Source: Antarcticimicrobium sp. (GTDB taxonomy: Bacteria; Pseudomonadota; Alphaproteobacteria; Rhodobacterales; Rhodobacteraceae). Taken from it: DNA of 64,000 nucleotides. The stretch covers positions 1 through 64,000 of the forward strand of contig NZ_JARGPK010000061.1 of assembly GCF_029212575.1 (NCBI RefSeq), read 5' to 3'. Position 1 is the first letter of the stretch. Every line of letters starts with the position of its first letter. Both the position numbers and the translations under genes were made by a program. The notes beneath the pieces were generated by a model that made no database searches, was not told the origin of the DNA, and was given only the letters and a program-made list of their open reading frames with translations. This document shows positions 53,368 to 62,971 of the stretch, piece after piece.

Positions 53368-54533
53368 ACGCGCCTCACCCCCTCCTCGACCACCTCGACC
53401 GAAAGGATCGTCGGCAGGTGGCGGGCAATCTCGGACCAGTTTTCCCCCTCGTCGAAACTTGCAAAAACCGATCCGCTGTTGGTCCCGAAGTAGACCCCGG
53501 CGGGATCGGCCCTGTCGCCCGCCATCGCCTGACGCAACACGGTAAAGAAACAGCCGTTCTGCGGCAGCCCGGCGCGATGATCCTGCCAGCTTTTCCCGCC
53601 ATCGCGGGACCGCCAGACCGCCGCCGCCGCGCCGGGCGGGAAGCGCCCGTTGTCGTCACCGTTCAGCGGCAGCGTCCAGATCATCTCCGGGTCACGCGGA
53701 TGCACCTGAATCGGAAAGCCAAAGGTCGAGGGCAGCCCCTCGTTGATATCCTCCCAACTACGGCCGCCATCGGGAGAGCGCCAGACACCGTGGTGGTTCT
53801 GCTGGTAAATCGTGGCCCCTTCGCCGGGCGCCAGCATCATGTTGTGCACGCAATGGCCGGTCTCGCCGTCGCGCGGCGCCGCCGGGTGATCGTGCGGCGG
53901 ACAGGCGGCGGCATTGGACAGCCGGTTGCGGCGCTCCCAGCTCTGGCCGCCGTCCTCGGTGGCAAAGACACCGGCGGCGGAAATCCCCACCCACATCCGC
54001 TGTGGATCGGTGGGATGCGTGAGGATGGTGTGCAGCGTCAGCCCCGCCGCGCCGGGGGACCACTCTGCCGCCGACGGGTGATCGGTCAGCCCGTCCACCC
54101 GCTCCCAGGCCCTGCCGCCGTCCTGGCTGACCAACAGCGTCGCCGGCTTGGTCCCGGCATAGAGCGCGCCATGGGCGAACCGCAGCGACCAGACTTGGGC
54201 GAACGCATCGGCAAAGGGCAACGGATCGCCAGTGACACCGAACATTTCGGCGACATCCGGATCGTCCTCGGCCCAATCGTCGATCGTTCCCCGGGTCAGC
54301 CGGGTCTTTTCCCAGCTTTCACCACCATCCTCGGAGCGCCAGACAGCGGCGCCGTACCAGTCGCCGCCGCCCCCGGCCCAGAGCAGGCCCGAGGCATCCC
54401 CGATCACGTGGTTGACCGGCCAGCCATCGCAGAATGGCCCTGCGACGGCCCAGTTCGCCCGGTCCCCGTCGCCGCGCAGCAGAAATACGCCCTTGGTGGT
54501 GCCCAGCAGCACCGTGAACGTCCTCTCGGGCAT
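53364..54533 (-). CDS. BNR/Asp-box repeat (sialidase-like beta-propeller) protein
   Basis: This 389-residue protein contains repeated Asp-boxes: SEDGGESWEK, SQDGGRAWERV, TEDGGQSWERR, SPDGGRSWED, SRDGGKSWQD and SFDEGENWSE, indicating a beta-propeller. No signal peptide is seen and the sialidase catalytic residues were not identified. Related proteins are annotated as exo-alpha-sialidases or YCF48-like. The start at 54533 has GGAGGAAAA upstream. The function is unknown. Confidence 0.82.
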   Translation of the reverse strand: MPERTFTVLLGTTKGVFLLRGDGDRANWAVAGPFCDGWPVNHVIGDASGLLWAGGGGDWYGAAVWRSEDGGESWEKTRLTRGTIDDWAEDDPDVAEMFGVTGDPLPFADAFAQVWSLRFAHGALYAGTKPATLLVSQDGGRAWERVDGLTDHPSAAEWSPGAAGLTLHTILTHPTDPQRMWVGISAAGVFATEDGGQSWERRNRLSNAAACPPHDHPAAPRDGETGHCVHNMMLAPGEGATIYQQNHHGVWRSPDGGRSWEDINEGLPSTFGFPIQVHPRDPEMIWTLPLNGDDNGRFPPGAAAAVWRSRDGGKSWQDHRAGLPQNGCFFTVLRQAMAGDRADPAGVYFGTNSGSVFASFDEGENWSEIARHLPTILSVEVVEEGVRRV

Positions 54534-54646
54534 CCCTTTTCCTCCTCCGTTTCCGTCCGAGAATAACATGTATTTGCCATGCAAGCATCCGGGACCGCCG
54601 CAACGGCGCACTTGTCCCGCGCCGGTTCCCGGACCATATCAAGTGC

Positions 54647-55336
54647 ATGTTGAAATTTACGCCCATTCTTCTGGCAATTCTTTACGCGCTGGTGATGTAC
54701 CGCGTGTCGGTCTGGCGCACCCAGCGCGAGCTGAGCGCGAAATCCACCGAACTGGCCGACGCGCGGCTCAAGCATCTGACCGACCGGCTCGCCGCCGCGC
54801 TGGGGATCGCCCGCATCCCGGTCTATATCTACGAGATCGACCCGGTGAACGGGCTGGCCGCCCCGGACGGGCGCATCTTCATCACCCGGGGGTTCTACCG
54901 CAAGTACCGCAACGGCGAGGTGACGGGCGAGGAGATGGCAAGCGTCATCGCGCATGAGATGGGCCATGTGGCGCTGGGCCACGCGCGGCGCCGCATGATC
55001 GACTTTTCCGGCCAGAACGCCCTGCGCGCGGCGCTGGTCATGGTGCTGGGCCGCTACATCCCGCTGATCGGACCGTGGATCGCCAACGCGCTGGCCGGGC
55101 TGCTGGCCGCCGGGTTGTCACGCTCCGATGAATACGAGGCCGACGAATACGCCGCCGCGCTGCTGACCAAGGCGGGGATCGGCGTCGGCCCGCAGAAATC
55201 GCTCTTTGCCAAGCTGGAGGACCTGACCCAGTCGCGCGCCGGGGTCTCCCCCGCCTGGCTGATGAGCCACCCCAAAACCGTCGAACGCATCGCGGCGCTG
55301 GACCGGCTCGAGGCGCGCTGGGGCGTGAAGAGCTGA
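54647..55336 (+). CDS. M48-family metalloprotease
   Basis: This 229-residue zinc peptidase has MASVIAHEMGHVALGHARRRM with the HExxH motif, an N-terminal membrane helix (ILLAILYALVMYRVSVW), and YEADEYAAALLTKAGI carrying the third zinc ligand Glu. The domain order resembles HtpX-like proteases in membrane quality control. The following luciferase-like gene is 30 bases downstream. Confidence 0.88.
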   Translation: MLKFTPILLAILYALVMYRVSVWRTQRELSAKSTELADARLKHLTDRLAAALGIARIPVYIYEIDPVNGLAAPDGRIFITRGFYRKYRNGEVTGEEMASVIAHEMGHVALGHARRRMIDFSGQNALRAALVMVLGRYIPLIGPWIANALAGLLAAGLSRSDEYEADEYAAALLTKAGIGVGPQKSLFAKLEDLTQSRAGVSPAWLMSHPKTVERIAALDRLEARWGVKS

Positions 55337-55366
55337 TCCCCCGGTCAGAACATTCAAAGGACAGAC

Positions 55367-56362
55367 ATGCGATATTCCCTGCTCGACCTCGCCCCGATCC
55401 CCGAGGGATCGGACGCCGCCACGGCGGTGCGCAACTCCGTCGCGCTGGCGCGCGCCGCCGAGACGCTCGGATTTCACCGCTACTGGCTGGCCGAGCATCA
55501 CAACATGCCCGGCATCGCCTCATCTGCCACGGCGGTGATGATCGGCCATATCGCGGCGGCAACCACGACCATACGGATCGGCGCGGGGGGCATCATGCTG
55601 CCCAACCATGCCCCGCTGGTGATCGCGGAACAGTTCGGCACGCTGGCCACCATCCACGGCGACCGGATCGACCTCGGCCTTGGCCGCGCACCGGGAACGG
55701 ATATGGAAACCGCCCGCGCGCTGCGCCGCAACATGACCGCACAGGACAGCTTTCCGCAGGACGTGCTGGAACTGATGGCCTATCTCGGTGACCCGGAGCC
55801 GAACCAGCGGCTGCATGCCATTCCGGGCGAAGGCACCAAGGTGCCGGTGTGGATCCTCGGCTCGTCGCTCTATGGCGCGCAACTGGCGGCGCACCTGGGG
55901 CTGCCTTATGCCTTTGCCTCGCATTTCGCGCCCGATGCGCTGGAAGAGGCGGCCGAGGTCTACCGGCGCGGGTTCCAGCCGTCCCAGACGCTGGAAAAGC
56001 CCTATTTCATGATGGCGATGAACATCTTTGCCGCCGATGATGCGGATGAGGCGGTGCGCCTGAAAACCTCGATGCAGCAGGCGTTTATCCGGCTTCGTTC
56101 AGGTCAGCGCGGCAAGCTTCCGGCACCGGTGGACCGGATCGAGGATGTCGCCGATCCGCGCTGGATCGAGGCGGTGAACGATGCGCTTTCGGTCAGCGCC
56201 ACCGGCACGGCGGAGATGGTCAAGGCCCAGACCGAGGCGCTGATCGCGCGCTACCGGCCGGACGAGGTGATCATCTCGGGCCAGATCCACGACCCGGCGG
56301 CGCGGCTGCGGTCGTTCGAGATCGCGGCAGAGGTGATGGCCGACCTGGTCCCGGACACCTGA
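55367..56362 (+). CDS. LLM-class flavin-dependent oxidoreductase
   Basis: This 331-residue luciferase-like protein has [15 protein letters not shown] at the start, [38 protein letters not shown] and [11 protein letters not shown], all typical of the LLM subgroup. It uses reduced FMN or F420; without an F420 pathway visible, FMN is more likely. The substrate is unknown. Confidence 0.9.
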   Translation: MRYSLLDLAPIPEGSDAATAVRNSVALARAAETLGFHRYWLAEHHNMPGIASSATAVMIGHIAAATTTIRIGAGGIMLPNHAPLVIAEQFGTLATIHGDRIDLGLGRAPGTDMETARALRRNMTAQDSFPQDVLELMAYLGDPEPNQRLHAIPGEGTKVPVWILGSSLYGAQLAAHLGLPYAFASHFAPDALEEAAEVYRRGFQPSQTLEKPYFMMAMNIFAADDADEAVRLKTSMQQAFIRLRSGQRGKLPAPVDRIEDVADPRWIEAVNDALSVSATGTAEMVKAQTEALIARYRPDEVIISGQIHDPAARLRSFEIAAEVMADLVPDT

Positions 56363-56431
56363 CCCTCGCGGTCTTCGCCCGACGCGGGACCGCCTGGGCG
56401 GCAAATCAGGGGCCGCTCTACCGGCTGAACC

Positions 56432-57304
56432 TCAGGCCGTGGCCTCCTTGGTGGCCGGTTTGCGCGCAAAGAGGCGTCTGTAGGCTTTCGGCGTAAAGGC
56501 AAACCCGATCTGGCTGCGCAGGGTCGGTTTCATATCATCGTGGACGCCCAATGGGCCATCGCAGGGGCCCGGCAGGTAGTAGGTGCCGAACATCCGGTCA
56601 AAGAGGCAGAAGATCTCGGCGAAATTCTTGTCAAACGCCTTTTCTTCGGCCGAGTGGTGCCAACGATGCATGGCGGGGGACACGATGAACCTGCCCAGCT
56701 TGCCATAGGTCCAGGGCAGGTTGGCATGAATGAAAAACCCGTAATACCCGCGCACCATCGAGTTGAACAAAAGCGCCCAGACCGGGAACCCCATGACCAG
56801 CATCGCCGTGCCGGCAATCCCGTGGACGGTCAGCAGGTTCAAAGGGTGCCAGCGTGCCGAGGTCAGCCATGTCACTTCGGTGTCCGAGTGATGCACCGCA
56901 TGGGCGGGCCACAGGATCGGCGTATGCTCAAAACGGTGGCGCCAATAGCCTACGAAATCACCGAAAAAGACCGCGAAGAACAGTACCAGCGGCGCTGGCA
57001 GGGCCTCCCAATGGGCCGATTTGAACAGGTACAGCCCGTGTTCGTGAACCCATCCATGCAGAAACGTCAACACGATCGAGATCAGCGGCATGGCGACCGC
57101 GGCGTTGAACAGGACGATTTTCAACGACAGTTCGGTTTCCTGCCTGGCCTGTTTCATGTCGGACAGCCAGTGTTCCCGCCGGAAAAGGATCTGGATGATC
57201 AGGAACGCCAGTGCCGGCATGATCAGGAATCGCAACGCCGCGAACATGTTCATGGCGCTGTCGATCAGCAATTGGAAAAGTGACTCCATCGGTCCGTGCC
57301 CCAT
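56432..57304 (-). CDS. Sterol desaturase / fatty acid hydroxylase family protein
   Basis: This 290-residue integral membrane di-iron protein has the histidine clusters HRFEHTPILWPAHAVHHSD and MHRWHHS, and several membrane segments. Such enzymes hydroxylate or desaturate lipids; bacterial sterols are not implied. Two starts are possible: 57304 and the downstream MESLFQ ATG at 57289. Confidence 0.87.
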   Translation of the reverse strand: MGHGPMESLFQLLIDSAMNMFAALRFLIMPALAFLIIQILFRREHWLSDMKQARQETELSLKIVLFNAAVAMPLISIVLTFLHGWVHEHGLYLFKSAHWEALPAPLVLFFAVFFGDFVGYWRHRFEHTPILWPAHAVHHSDTEVTWLTSARWHPLNLLTVHGIAGTAMLVMGFPVWALLFNSMVRGYYGFFIHANLPWTYGKLGRFIVSPAMHRWHHSAEEKAFDKNFAEIFCLFDRMFGTYYLPGPCDGPLGVHDDMKPTLRSQIGFAFTPKAYRRLFARKPATKEATA

Positions 57305-57429
57305 AGGTTCCGGGTGATTTTTCCGGAATGATCACAAGAAATTGGGGCGCCAACATGGCCGCCCCCGGGCAAGTCTCGAACCGGCATGGCGGCAATGGCC
57401 GTGCCGTGGTGGATGAGAACGTGGCGCCC

Positions 57430-57972
57430 CTACCCCGCCAGCGCCTTTCCCAATCGCGGCAGGCGCGCCTTTTTCATCAGGGCGCGGATGTCCCATCCGC
57501 CCCGCTCCATCCCGTTGGCCTGCGCCAGCACCCGCGCGCCCACATCGGCCAGGCCTTTGGGGTCATTGAGCCACAAATCGTACAAAAGCCGGTCCGGCTC
57601 GATCCGCTCCAGCCCCTCTTCGGCAAGGATGTTGTTGGGAAAATCCTTGCGGTTCACCGTGACGATCGCATCGGCCGATCCCGCCACCGCCACCGCCAGC
57701 ACGTGCAGGTCGGCCGGATCGGGCAGCCACAGCCGCGCCTCCACCCCCGGCGCAGGGGGCACTTCACCCTGCGGCCAGTTGGCCCGAAGCAGCGCGATCT
57801 CGCCCCGCGCCTGCGCCTCGCCCCCCGGCCCCAGCTTGCGCGCCGCCCGCGCCCATTCCTCGAGGATGCGGGACGACCAGAGCGGGGTGAAATGACCCAG
57901 CCCGGCCGCCCCCAGCAGCATCTCGCGCATCACCGTGGGGTAAAGCACGCAGGTGTCGAGAACCAGTTTCAC
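57430..57972 (-). CDS. PIN-domain protein
   Basis: This 180-residue protein opens KLVLDTCVLYPTVMREML (first acidic residue) and has ADAIVTVNRKDFPNNI (second acidic site) typical of PIN-fold ribonucleases. It starts at GTG 57972, overlapping the rlmI stop by four bases. No antitoxin gene is adjacent, so a classic VapBC pair is not supported. A function in RNA metabolism with the methyltransferase is possible. Confidence 0.8.
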   Translation of the reverse strand: MKLVLDTCVLYPTVMREMLLGAAGLGHFTPLWSSRILEEWARAARKLGPGGEAQARGEIALLRANWPQGEVPPAPGVEARLWLPDPADLHVLAVAVAGSADAIVTVNRKDFPNNILAEEGLERIEPDRLLYDLWLNDPKGLADVGARVLAQANGMERGGWDIRALMKKARLPRLGKALAG

Positions 57973-59180
57973 AGCCGGTAGAACAGCGCCTTGAGATACC
58001 CAGTCTCGGCCAGTTGCGGCAGCTGCGGGTGATCCGGTCCGGCAAATCCGGTATGGATCAGCTGGCCGGCGCGCCCGGCCTTGCCGATGCCGCGGGTGCA
58101 GGCGCCACGGAAATTGGCCAGATCGGCGGCGTGCGAACAGGAGCACAGGCCCAGATATCCCCCCGGCACCACCAGCGCCGCCGCCATCCGGGCGATGCGT
58201 TCATAGGCGCGCAGCCCGGCGTCGAGCGCCTGCTTGCTGGGGGCGAAGGCCGGCGGATCGCAAATCACCACGTCGAACCGCGCGCCCTCCTCCGCCAGCG
58301 CGGTCAACGTGTCAAAGGCATCGCCCTGCCGGGTCTCGAACCGCTCGGCCAGGTTCGAGGCCGCAGCCCCCTGCGCTGCCAGCTCCAGCGCCGGGGCCGA
58401 GCCATCGACGGCCAGCGCATGCTCGGCGCCGCCCGCCAGCATGGCCAGAGCAAAGCCACCGACATGGGAAAACACGTCCAGCACCCGCACCCCGGGGCCC
58501 GCCAGACGGGCGGCAAAGGCGTGGTTCGGGCGCTGGTCGTAGAACAGCCCGGTCTTCTGGCCGCCGGTGAGATCGGCCATGTAGGTGGCGCCGGTCATCG
58601 GCACCGGCAGCGGCGCCGTGGGCGCCGTGCCCGCCAGCACGGCGTTTTCATCCCCCAGCCCCTCCAGCGCACGGGTTCGGCCGGCGGCGTTCTTGAGCAC
58701 GCTGCTGACGCCGGTGACCTCGACCAGCGCGGCGGTCAGATCGTCGAGCCGGACCTCGGCCCAGGCGGCGTTGGGCTGGACCACTGCCACCTCGCCAAAC
58801 CGGTCGATCACCAGCCCGGGCAGCCCATCGCCCTCAGCATGGACCAACCGGTAGAAGGGCGCATCGTAAAGCCGGTCGCGCAGGGACAGTGCCCGGCCAA
58901 TCCGCGCCGCGAACCAGTCCCGGTCGACGCGTACATCCGGGTCGCGGTCGAGCATGCGGCAGATGATGCGAGAGGCCGGGTTCACCGCCACCACCCCCAT
59001 CGGCGCGCGGGCGCTGTCCTCCAGCACCGCCAGCGCACCGGGTTCCAGCGCCCTGGTGCGCCGGTCGGTGACCAGTTCGTTGGCATAGACCCAGGGAAAA
59101 CCGTGGCGGATGGCGCGGGCGTTGGCCTTGGGCATCAGGCGGACGCGGGGCAGATCGGGGTTGGGTTCGGGCGTTGTCAT
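57969..59180 (-). CDS. Class I SAM-dependent rRNA methyltransferase (RlmI-like)
   Basis: This 403-residue protein has an N-terminal PUA-like domain (RHGFPWVYANELV) and a C-terminal Rossmann methyltransferase: VRVLDVFSHVGGFALAML, DVVICDPPAFAPSK (catalytic DPP), and LCSCSHAADL. It resembles RlmI, which makes 5-methylcytidine in 23S rRNA. A run of 17 C lies 46 bases upstream of the start. It overlaps the PIN gene. Confidence 0.87.
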   Translation of the reverse strand: MTTPEPNPDLPRVRLMPKANARAIRHGFPWVYANELVTDRRTRALEPGALAVLEDSARAPMGVVAVNPASRIICRMLDRDPDVRVDRDWFAARIGRALSLRDRLYDAPFYRLVHAEGDGLPGLVIDRFGEVAVVQPNAAWAEVRLDDLTAALVEVTGVSSVLKNAAGRTRALEGLGDENAVLAGTAPTAPLPVPMTGATYMADLTGGQKTGLFYDQRPNHAFAARLAGPGVRVLDVFSHVGGFALAMLAGGAEHALAVDGSAPALELAAQGAAASNLAERFETRQGDAFDTLTALAEEGARFDVVICDPPAFAPSKQALDAGLRAYERIARMAAALVVPGGYLGLCSCSHAADLANFRGACTRGIGKAGRAGQLIHTGFAGPDHPQLPQLAETGYLKALFYRL

Positions 59181-59225
59181 GGCGTCCTCTTAGGGGCAAC
59201 GCGAGGACTTGGAAAGGGGCGGTCG

Positions 59226-59242
59226 CCCCCCCCCCCCCCCCC
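59226..59242. repeat. Homopolymeric C tract (17 C)
   Basis: Seventeen consecutive C residues lie between the RlmI-like gene and the small gene upstream. Such tracts are prone to slippage and sequencing error. Confidence 0.9.
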
Positions 59243-59255
59243 GCTCCTGTCCCTG

Positions 59256-59528
59256 TCAGTCGCGCGGGCGCGCGCGCCAGCCGCCGCGACGGCGCGGACG
59301 GCCCGCCTGCGCCAGCCCCTCGGTCAGAACCTGCGTCATCGGGTGGTCTGGCGCCGCCGATCCGTATCGGTCGATCAGCAGACGCAGCGCCGCGCCATTG
59401 TCCTCTGCCTCCGGCAGGCTGAGTGCCCAGTCGAGAAAAATGCTGCGGCATTCCGGGGCGGTGATCCCCTCGATGCGATAGGCTTCGCGGATCAGCCCCT
59501 TGTGGTCGATCTCAAGATCCCCTTTCAT
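59256..59528 (-). CDS. Hypothetical protein downstream of glnE
   Basis: This 90-residue protein has a conserved-looking N-terminus (MKGDLEIDHKGLIREAYRIE and GITAPECRSIFLDWALSLP) and an arginine-rich end. Its start overlaps the glnE stop by 17 bases, implying coupled expression. No function is recognised. Confidence 0.72.
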   Translation of the reverse strand: MKGDLEIDHKGLIREAYRIEGITAPECRSIFLDWALSLPEAEDNGAALRLLIDRYGSAAPDHPMTQVLTEGLAQAGRPRRRGGWRARPRD

Positions 59529-62307
59529 CGGCCCCCTCCCGGATGAGCGCGGCGTCGATCAGCGCCGTCGCCTCGGCATAGCGCGCCTCCAGCGCCGCGC
59601 GCAAGCTGTCTATGTCCGGCTGGCCGGTCGCGCGGCAGACAAAGGCAGCGCCGCCCTCGCCCAGACCGCCTTCGCCGATGCCATCGGCCGAGATCAGCCG
59701 CGCCGCCGTCTGCACCGCCCAGAAGAGATCATAGGCCGCGGTCAGCGCCTCCACCTCCTGCGCCGTCAGCCATCCGCAGGCCTGCCCGCCCTGCAGTCCG
59801 CCGGCAACGTCGCGGGCGGTCGCGCCCGACAGCAGGGTGCCGGCCTGGGCCACAAGCTCGATGTCCAGCAGCCGCCCCGGCCCGGTCTTGGCGTCCCAGA
59901 CCCCCGCCGGTGTCTTGGCGGCGGCGATGCGCGCGCACATCTGTGCGACCTCGGCCAGCACGGCGGCGCGGTCGCGGGGCTGGGTCAGGATCTCTTGCCG
60001 GAACGCCTCGATATCCGCGGCAAGGCCGGGATCGCCCGCCACCACGCGGGCACGGGTCAGCGCCAGATGCTCCCACGTCCAGGCCGCGCTGCGCTGGTAG
60101 TCGGTGAAACTGGCCCAGCTTGTCGCCACCGGCCCCTGGGTGCCGGAGGGGCGCAGGCGCATGTCGACCTCGTAAAGCCGCCCCTCGGCCATCGGCGCGC
60201 TGAGCGCGGTGATCAACGCCTGGGTCAGCCGCGCGTAATAGGGGCGCACCGCCAGCGGGCGCGGCCCGTCAGACCCTTCGGCCTCCTGCGGATCGTAGAT
60301 CACGATCACGTCGAGATCCGAACCGGCGTTGAGCCGCCCCGCCCCGAGCGAGCCCATGCCCAGCACCGCCGCGCCGCGCCCCGGCGGCGGCCCGTGCTTG
60401 CGCGCGAACTGGGCGGTGACCACCGGCGATATGGCAAAGAGCACCGCGCCGGCAAGCTCGGCATAGTGGCGCCCGGCGGACGCGGGGCCGATTAGCCCGC
60501 GCAACAGGTGCACGCCGATGCGAAAATGCCATTCCTTCATCCAGCGCCGGGCGCTGTCGAGCTGGCGTTCGTAATCCGCCTCGGACGCAAGACGTGCGGC
60601 CAGTTCCGCGCTCAGCGCGTCCTCGCCCGGCCAGTCGGCGAAGAAATCGCCGCCGATCACCGCGTCGAACACGCCGGCGTTACGCGACAGGTGGCTGGCC
60701 AGCGCGTGCGAGGTGCCGGCGATATCGACCAGCAGGTCGATCAGCTGTGGATTGGCCTCGAACAGCGAAAAGAGCTGCACCCCCGCCGGCAGGCCCGACA
60801 GGAACCCGTCGAGCGCCAACAGCGCCTCGTCCGGCTTCGCGGTGCGCGACAGGCGGCACAGGATTTCAGGCTTCAGCCGTTCGAAAATGTGTTGCGCCCG
60901 GTCCGAGCGCAGCGCCGGGTATCCGCGCCAGCGGGCCAGCACGGAGGCGTCGAACTCAACCTCGACCGGGGCGGAATCGGGCACGGCATCCGGGGCAAAG
61001 AAGGCTTCGGTCAGCTCGTGGACCTCGGCCAGCCGCCGGGCCAGATCGGCGGTGAGCGCGGCGCTGTCCATGCCCATCAGGCAGGCGACGCGCGCGATGC
61101 CGTCCTCGGTGTTGGGCACCTTGTGGGTCTGGGCGTCGTGGACCATCTGTATGCGATGCTCGACCTCGCGATGGGCGCGGTAATGGATCGAGAGCGTGTC
61201 GGCCAGGTCCTGCGGGATCCAGTCCTTGCGCGCCAGCGCCGCCAGCCCCTCGACGGTGCCGCGCAGGCGCAACTCCGGATCGCGGCCACCGGCGATCAGC
61301 TGCTGCGTCTGGGTAAAGAATTCGATCTCGCGGATGCCACCGCGACCGAGCTTCATGTCATGGCCCGGCACCGTGACGCGCCCGCCGGTGCCCTTGGTCT
61401 CGCGGATGCGCAGGCGCATGTCATGGGCGTCCTGGATCGCGGCGAAATCCAGGTGCTTGCGCCAGACAAAGGGGCGCAAGGTTTGCAGGAACCGCGCGCC
61501 GGCCTCCAGATCCCCGGCACAGGGGCGCGCCTTGATATAGGCGGCGCGCTCCCAGGTCCGGCCGAGGCTTTCGTAATAGCTCTCGGCGGCGGCCATCGAG
61601 ATGCAGACCGGCGTCACCGAGGGGTCGGGGCGCAGCCGCAGATCGGTGCGAAAGACATAGCCGTCGCCGGTCTTGTCCGACAGCACCGAGGCCATGTTGC
61701 GGGTCGCGCGCACCAGCGCGTGGCGCGCGTCCTGATACTCCTCCGGGTCGTAACGGGTTTCGTCGAACAGGCAGATCAGGTCGATGTCGGAGCTGTAGTT
61801 GAGCTCATGCGCGCCCATCTTGCCCATCGCCAGCACACTCAGCCCGGCGGCGGTTTCCACGTCATCCCCAGTCATGCCCGGCAGCTTGTTGCGGCGGACC
61901 AGCGCCGCGATCTCGGATTTCAGCGCCAGATCACAGGCGAGCCCGGCGAAATCGGTCAGCAGGCCGGTGACCCGCTCCAGCGGCCAGGCGCCGGAGAGAT
62001 CGGCCAGCGCGGTAAGAAGCGCGACGCGCCGCTTGGCCTGGCGCAACCCGGGTTTGAGCTGATCGGGCGGCAGAGCCCGGCAGGCATCGAACAGCGACGC
62101 CACGGCAGCGTCGGGATCGTCCAGCGCGCCCTCCAGCCAATCGGCCTCGCGTTCGATCAGCCCCTTGAGATAGGGGCTGGAGCCGCCTGCCCCTGCGATC
62201 AGGTCGGACATCTCGCCGCTGAGGTGCGGCAGGGCGGCGCGGGCTTCCTGGCCCAGCGCGGGATCGAAGGCGCGCGGCAGCCGCGCGATTTTCAAGGCGT
62301 TGCTCAT
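59512..62307 (-). CDS. glnE: Glutamine synthetase adenylyltransferase/deadenylase
   Basis: This 931-residue protein has two nucleotidyltransferase domains. The N-terminal has GKMGAHELNYSSDIDLICLF (deadenylase side) and the C-terminal GAGRLNAGSDLDVIVIYDP (adenylyltransferase side). It adds and removes AMP on glutamine synthetase in response to PII and glutamine. ATG 62307 (MSNALKIAR) is used because the open frame upstream lacks coding character. Confidence 0.95.
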   Translation of the reverse strand: MSNALKIARLPRAFDPALGQEARAALPHLSGEMSDLIAGAGGSSPYLKGLIEREADWLEGALDDPDAAVASLFDACRALPPDQLKPGLRQAKRRVALLTALADLSGAWPLERVTGLLTDFAGLACDLALKSEIAALVRRNKLPGMTGDDVETAAGLSVLAMGKMGAHELNYSSDIDLICLFDETRYDPEEYQDARHALVRATRNMASVLSDKTGDGYVFRTDLRLRPDPSVTPVCISMAAAESYYESLGRTWERAAYIKARPCAGDLEAGARFLQTLRPFVWRKHLDFAAIQDAHDMRLRIRETKGTGGRVTVPGHDMKLGRGGIREIEFFTQTQQLIAGGRDPELRLRGTVEGLAALARKDWIPQDLADTLSIHYRAHREVEHRIQMVHDAQTHKVPNTEDGIARVACLMGMDSAALTADLARRLAEVHELTEAFFAPDAVPDSAPVEVEFDASVLARWRGYPALRSDRAQHIFERLKPEILCRLSRTAKPDEALLALDGFLSGLPAGVQLFSLFEANPQLIDLLVDIAGTSHALASHLSRNAGVFDAVIGGDFFADWPGEDALSAELAARLASEADYERQLDSARRWMKEWHFRIGVHLLRGLIGPASAGRHYAELAGAVLFAISPVVTAQFARKHGPPPGRGAAVLGMGSLGAGRLNAGSDLDVIVIYDPQEAEGSDGPRPLAVRPYYARLTQALITALSAPMAEGRLYEVDMRLRPSGTQGPVATSWASFTDYQRSAAWTWEHLALTRARVVAGDPGLAADIEAFRQEILTQPRDRAAVLAEVAQMCARIAAAKTPAGVWDAKTGPGRLLDIELVAQAGTLLSGATARDVAGGLQGGQACGWLTAQEVEALTAAYDLFWAVQTAARLISADGIGEGGLGEGGAAFVCRATGQPDIDSLRAALEARYAEATALIDAALIREGADERGS

Positions 62308-62391
62308 GGCGGCACGTTGCGTGCGCGGCGCCCCGGCGTCAATGCGGCAAAGGCTTGATTTTGCCCCCGTCGCGCGGCAATCCTGCGCCCC

Positions 62392-62859
62392 ATGAGCAAG
62401 AGCATGAAACGCGTCCGCACCGCCCTCGAGGCCGCCGGACTTGATCCGCAGATCCGCGAAACCGCACTGGCCCGCACCGCAGCCGACGCCGCGACCGCCA
62501 TCGGCTGCACGGTGGACCAGATCGCCAAGTCGATCATCTTTCGCGGTGAGACCAGCGGCGCGGCGATCCTGTTCCTGACCGCCGGCGGCAACCGGGTGGA
62601 CACCGCCCGCGCGGCCGGGGTGGCGGGTGAGCCTTTGGGCAAGGCGGATGCGTCGCTGGTGCGGGCGCAGACCGGCTTTGCCATCGGCGGCGTGGCCCCG
62701 GTGGGGCACCTGAACCCGATCCGTGCCTTTCTGGACCCGAGGCTGCAGGCGTTCGACGTGGTCTGGGCCGCCGCTGGGACGCCGCATCATGTTTTTCCCG
62801 TCGCGCCGGCCGATCTTTTGCGCCTGACACAGGCGCAAGTTGCTGATTTCATTTCATAA
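62392..62859 (+). CDS. YbaK/EbsC-family protein (aminoacyl-tRNA deacylase-like)
   Basis: This 155-residue protein has AADAATAIGCTVDQIAKSIIF, then FLTAGGNRVD, FAIGGVAPVGH, the YbaK/ProX fold signature. The family removes mischarged amino acids from tRNA. Exact specificity is not determined. Confidence 0.85.
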   Translation: MSKSMKRVRTALEAAGLDPQIRETALARTAADAATAIGCTVDQIAKSIIFRGETSGAAILFLTAGGNRVDTARAAGVAGEPLGKADASLVRAQTGFAIGGVAPVGHLNPIRAFLDPRLQAFDVVWAAAGTPHHVFPVAPADLLRLTQAQVADFIS

Positions 62860-62880
62860 TTCAAAGTAATGTAAAAAAGT

Positions 62881-62946
62881 TTCACATCCACTCTTGCAAA
62901 GCGACTGCGGGACTCCGATCTTTCATAATGTGAAAGACATTCACAT
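62881..62946. promoter_or_regulatory. TTCACAT repeats and a palindrome upstream of the DUF2852 gene
   Basis: TTCACAT occurs at 62881-62887 and 62940-62946. CTTTCATAATGTGAAAG (62920-62936) is an inverted repeat with 6-base arms and contains an inverted copy of the same element. The spacing and location 26 bases before the DUF2852 gene suggest binding sites for a regulator. Confidence 0.4.
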
Positions 62947-62971
62947 CACATCTGATCTGGAGAAACCGACA

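Noticed and set aside
60508..62358. Long plus-strand frame opposite glnE
   Set aside because: Antisense shadow of glnE; composition is low-complexity and has no family signature.
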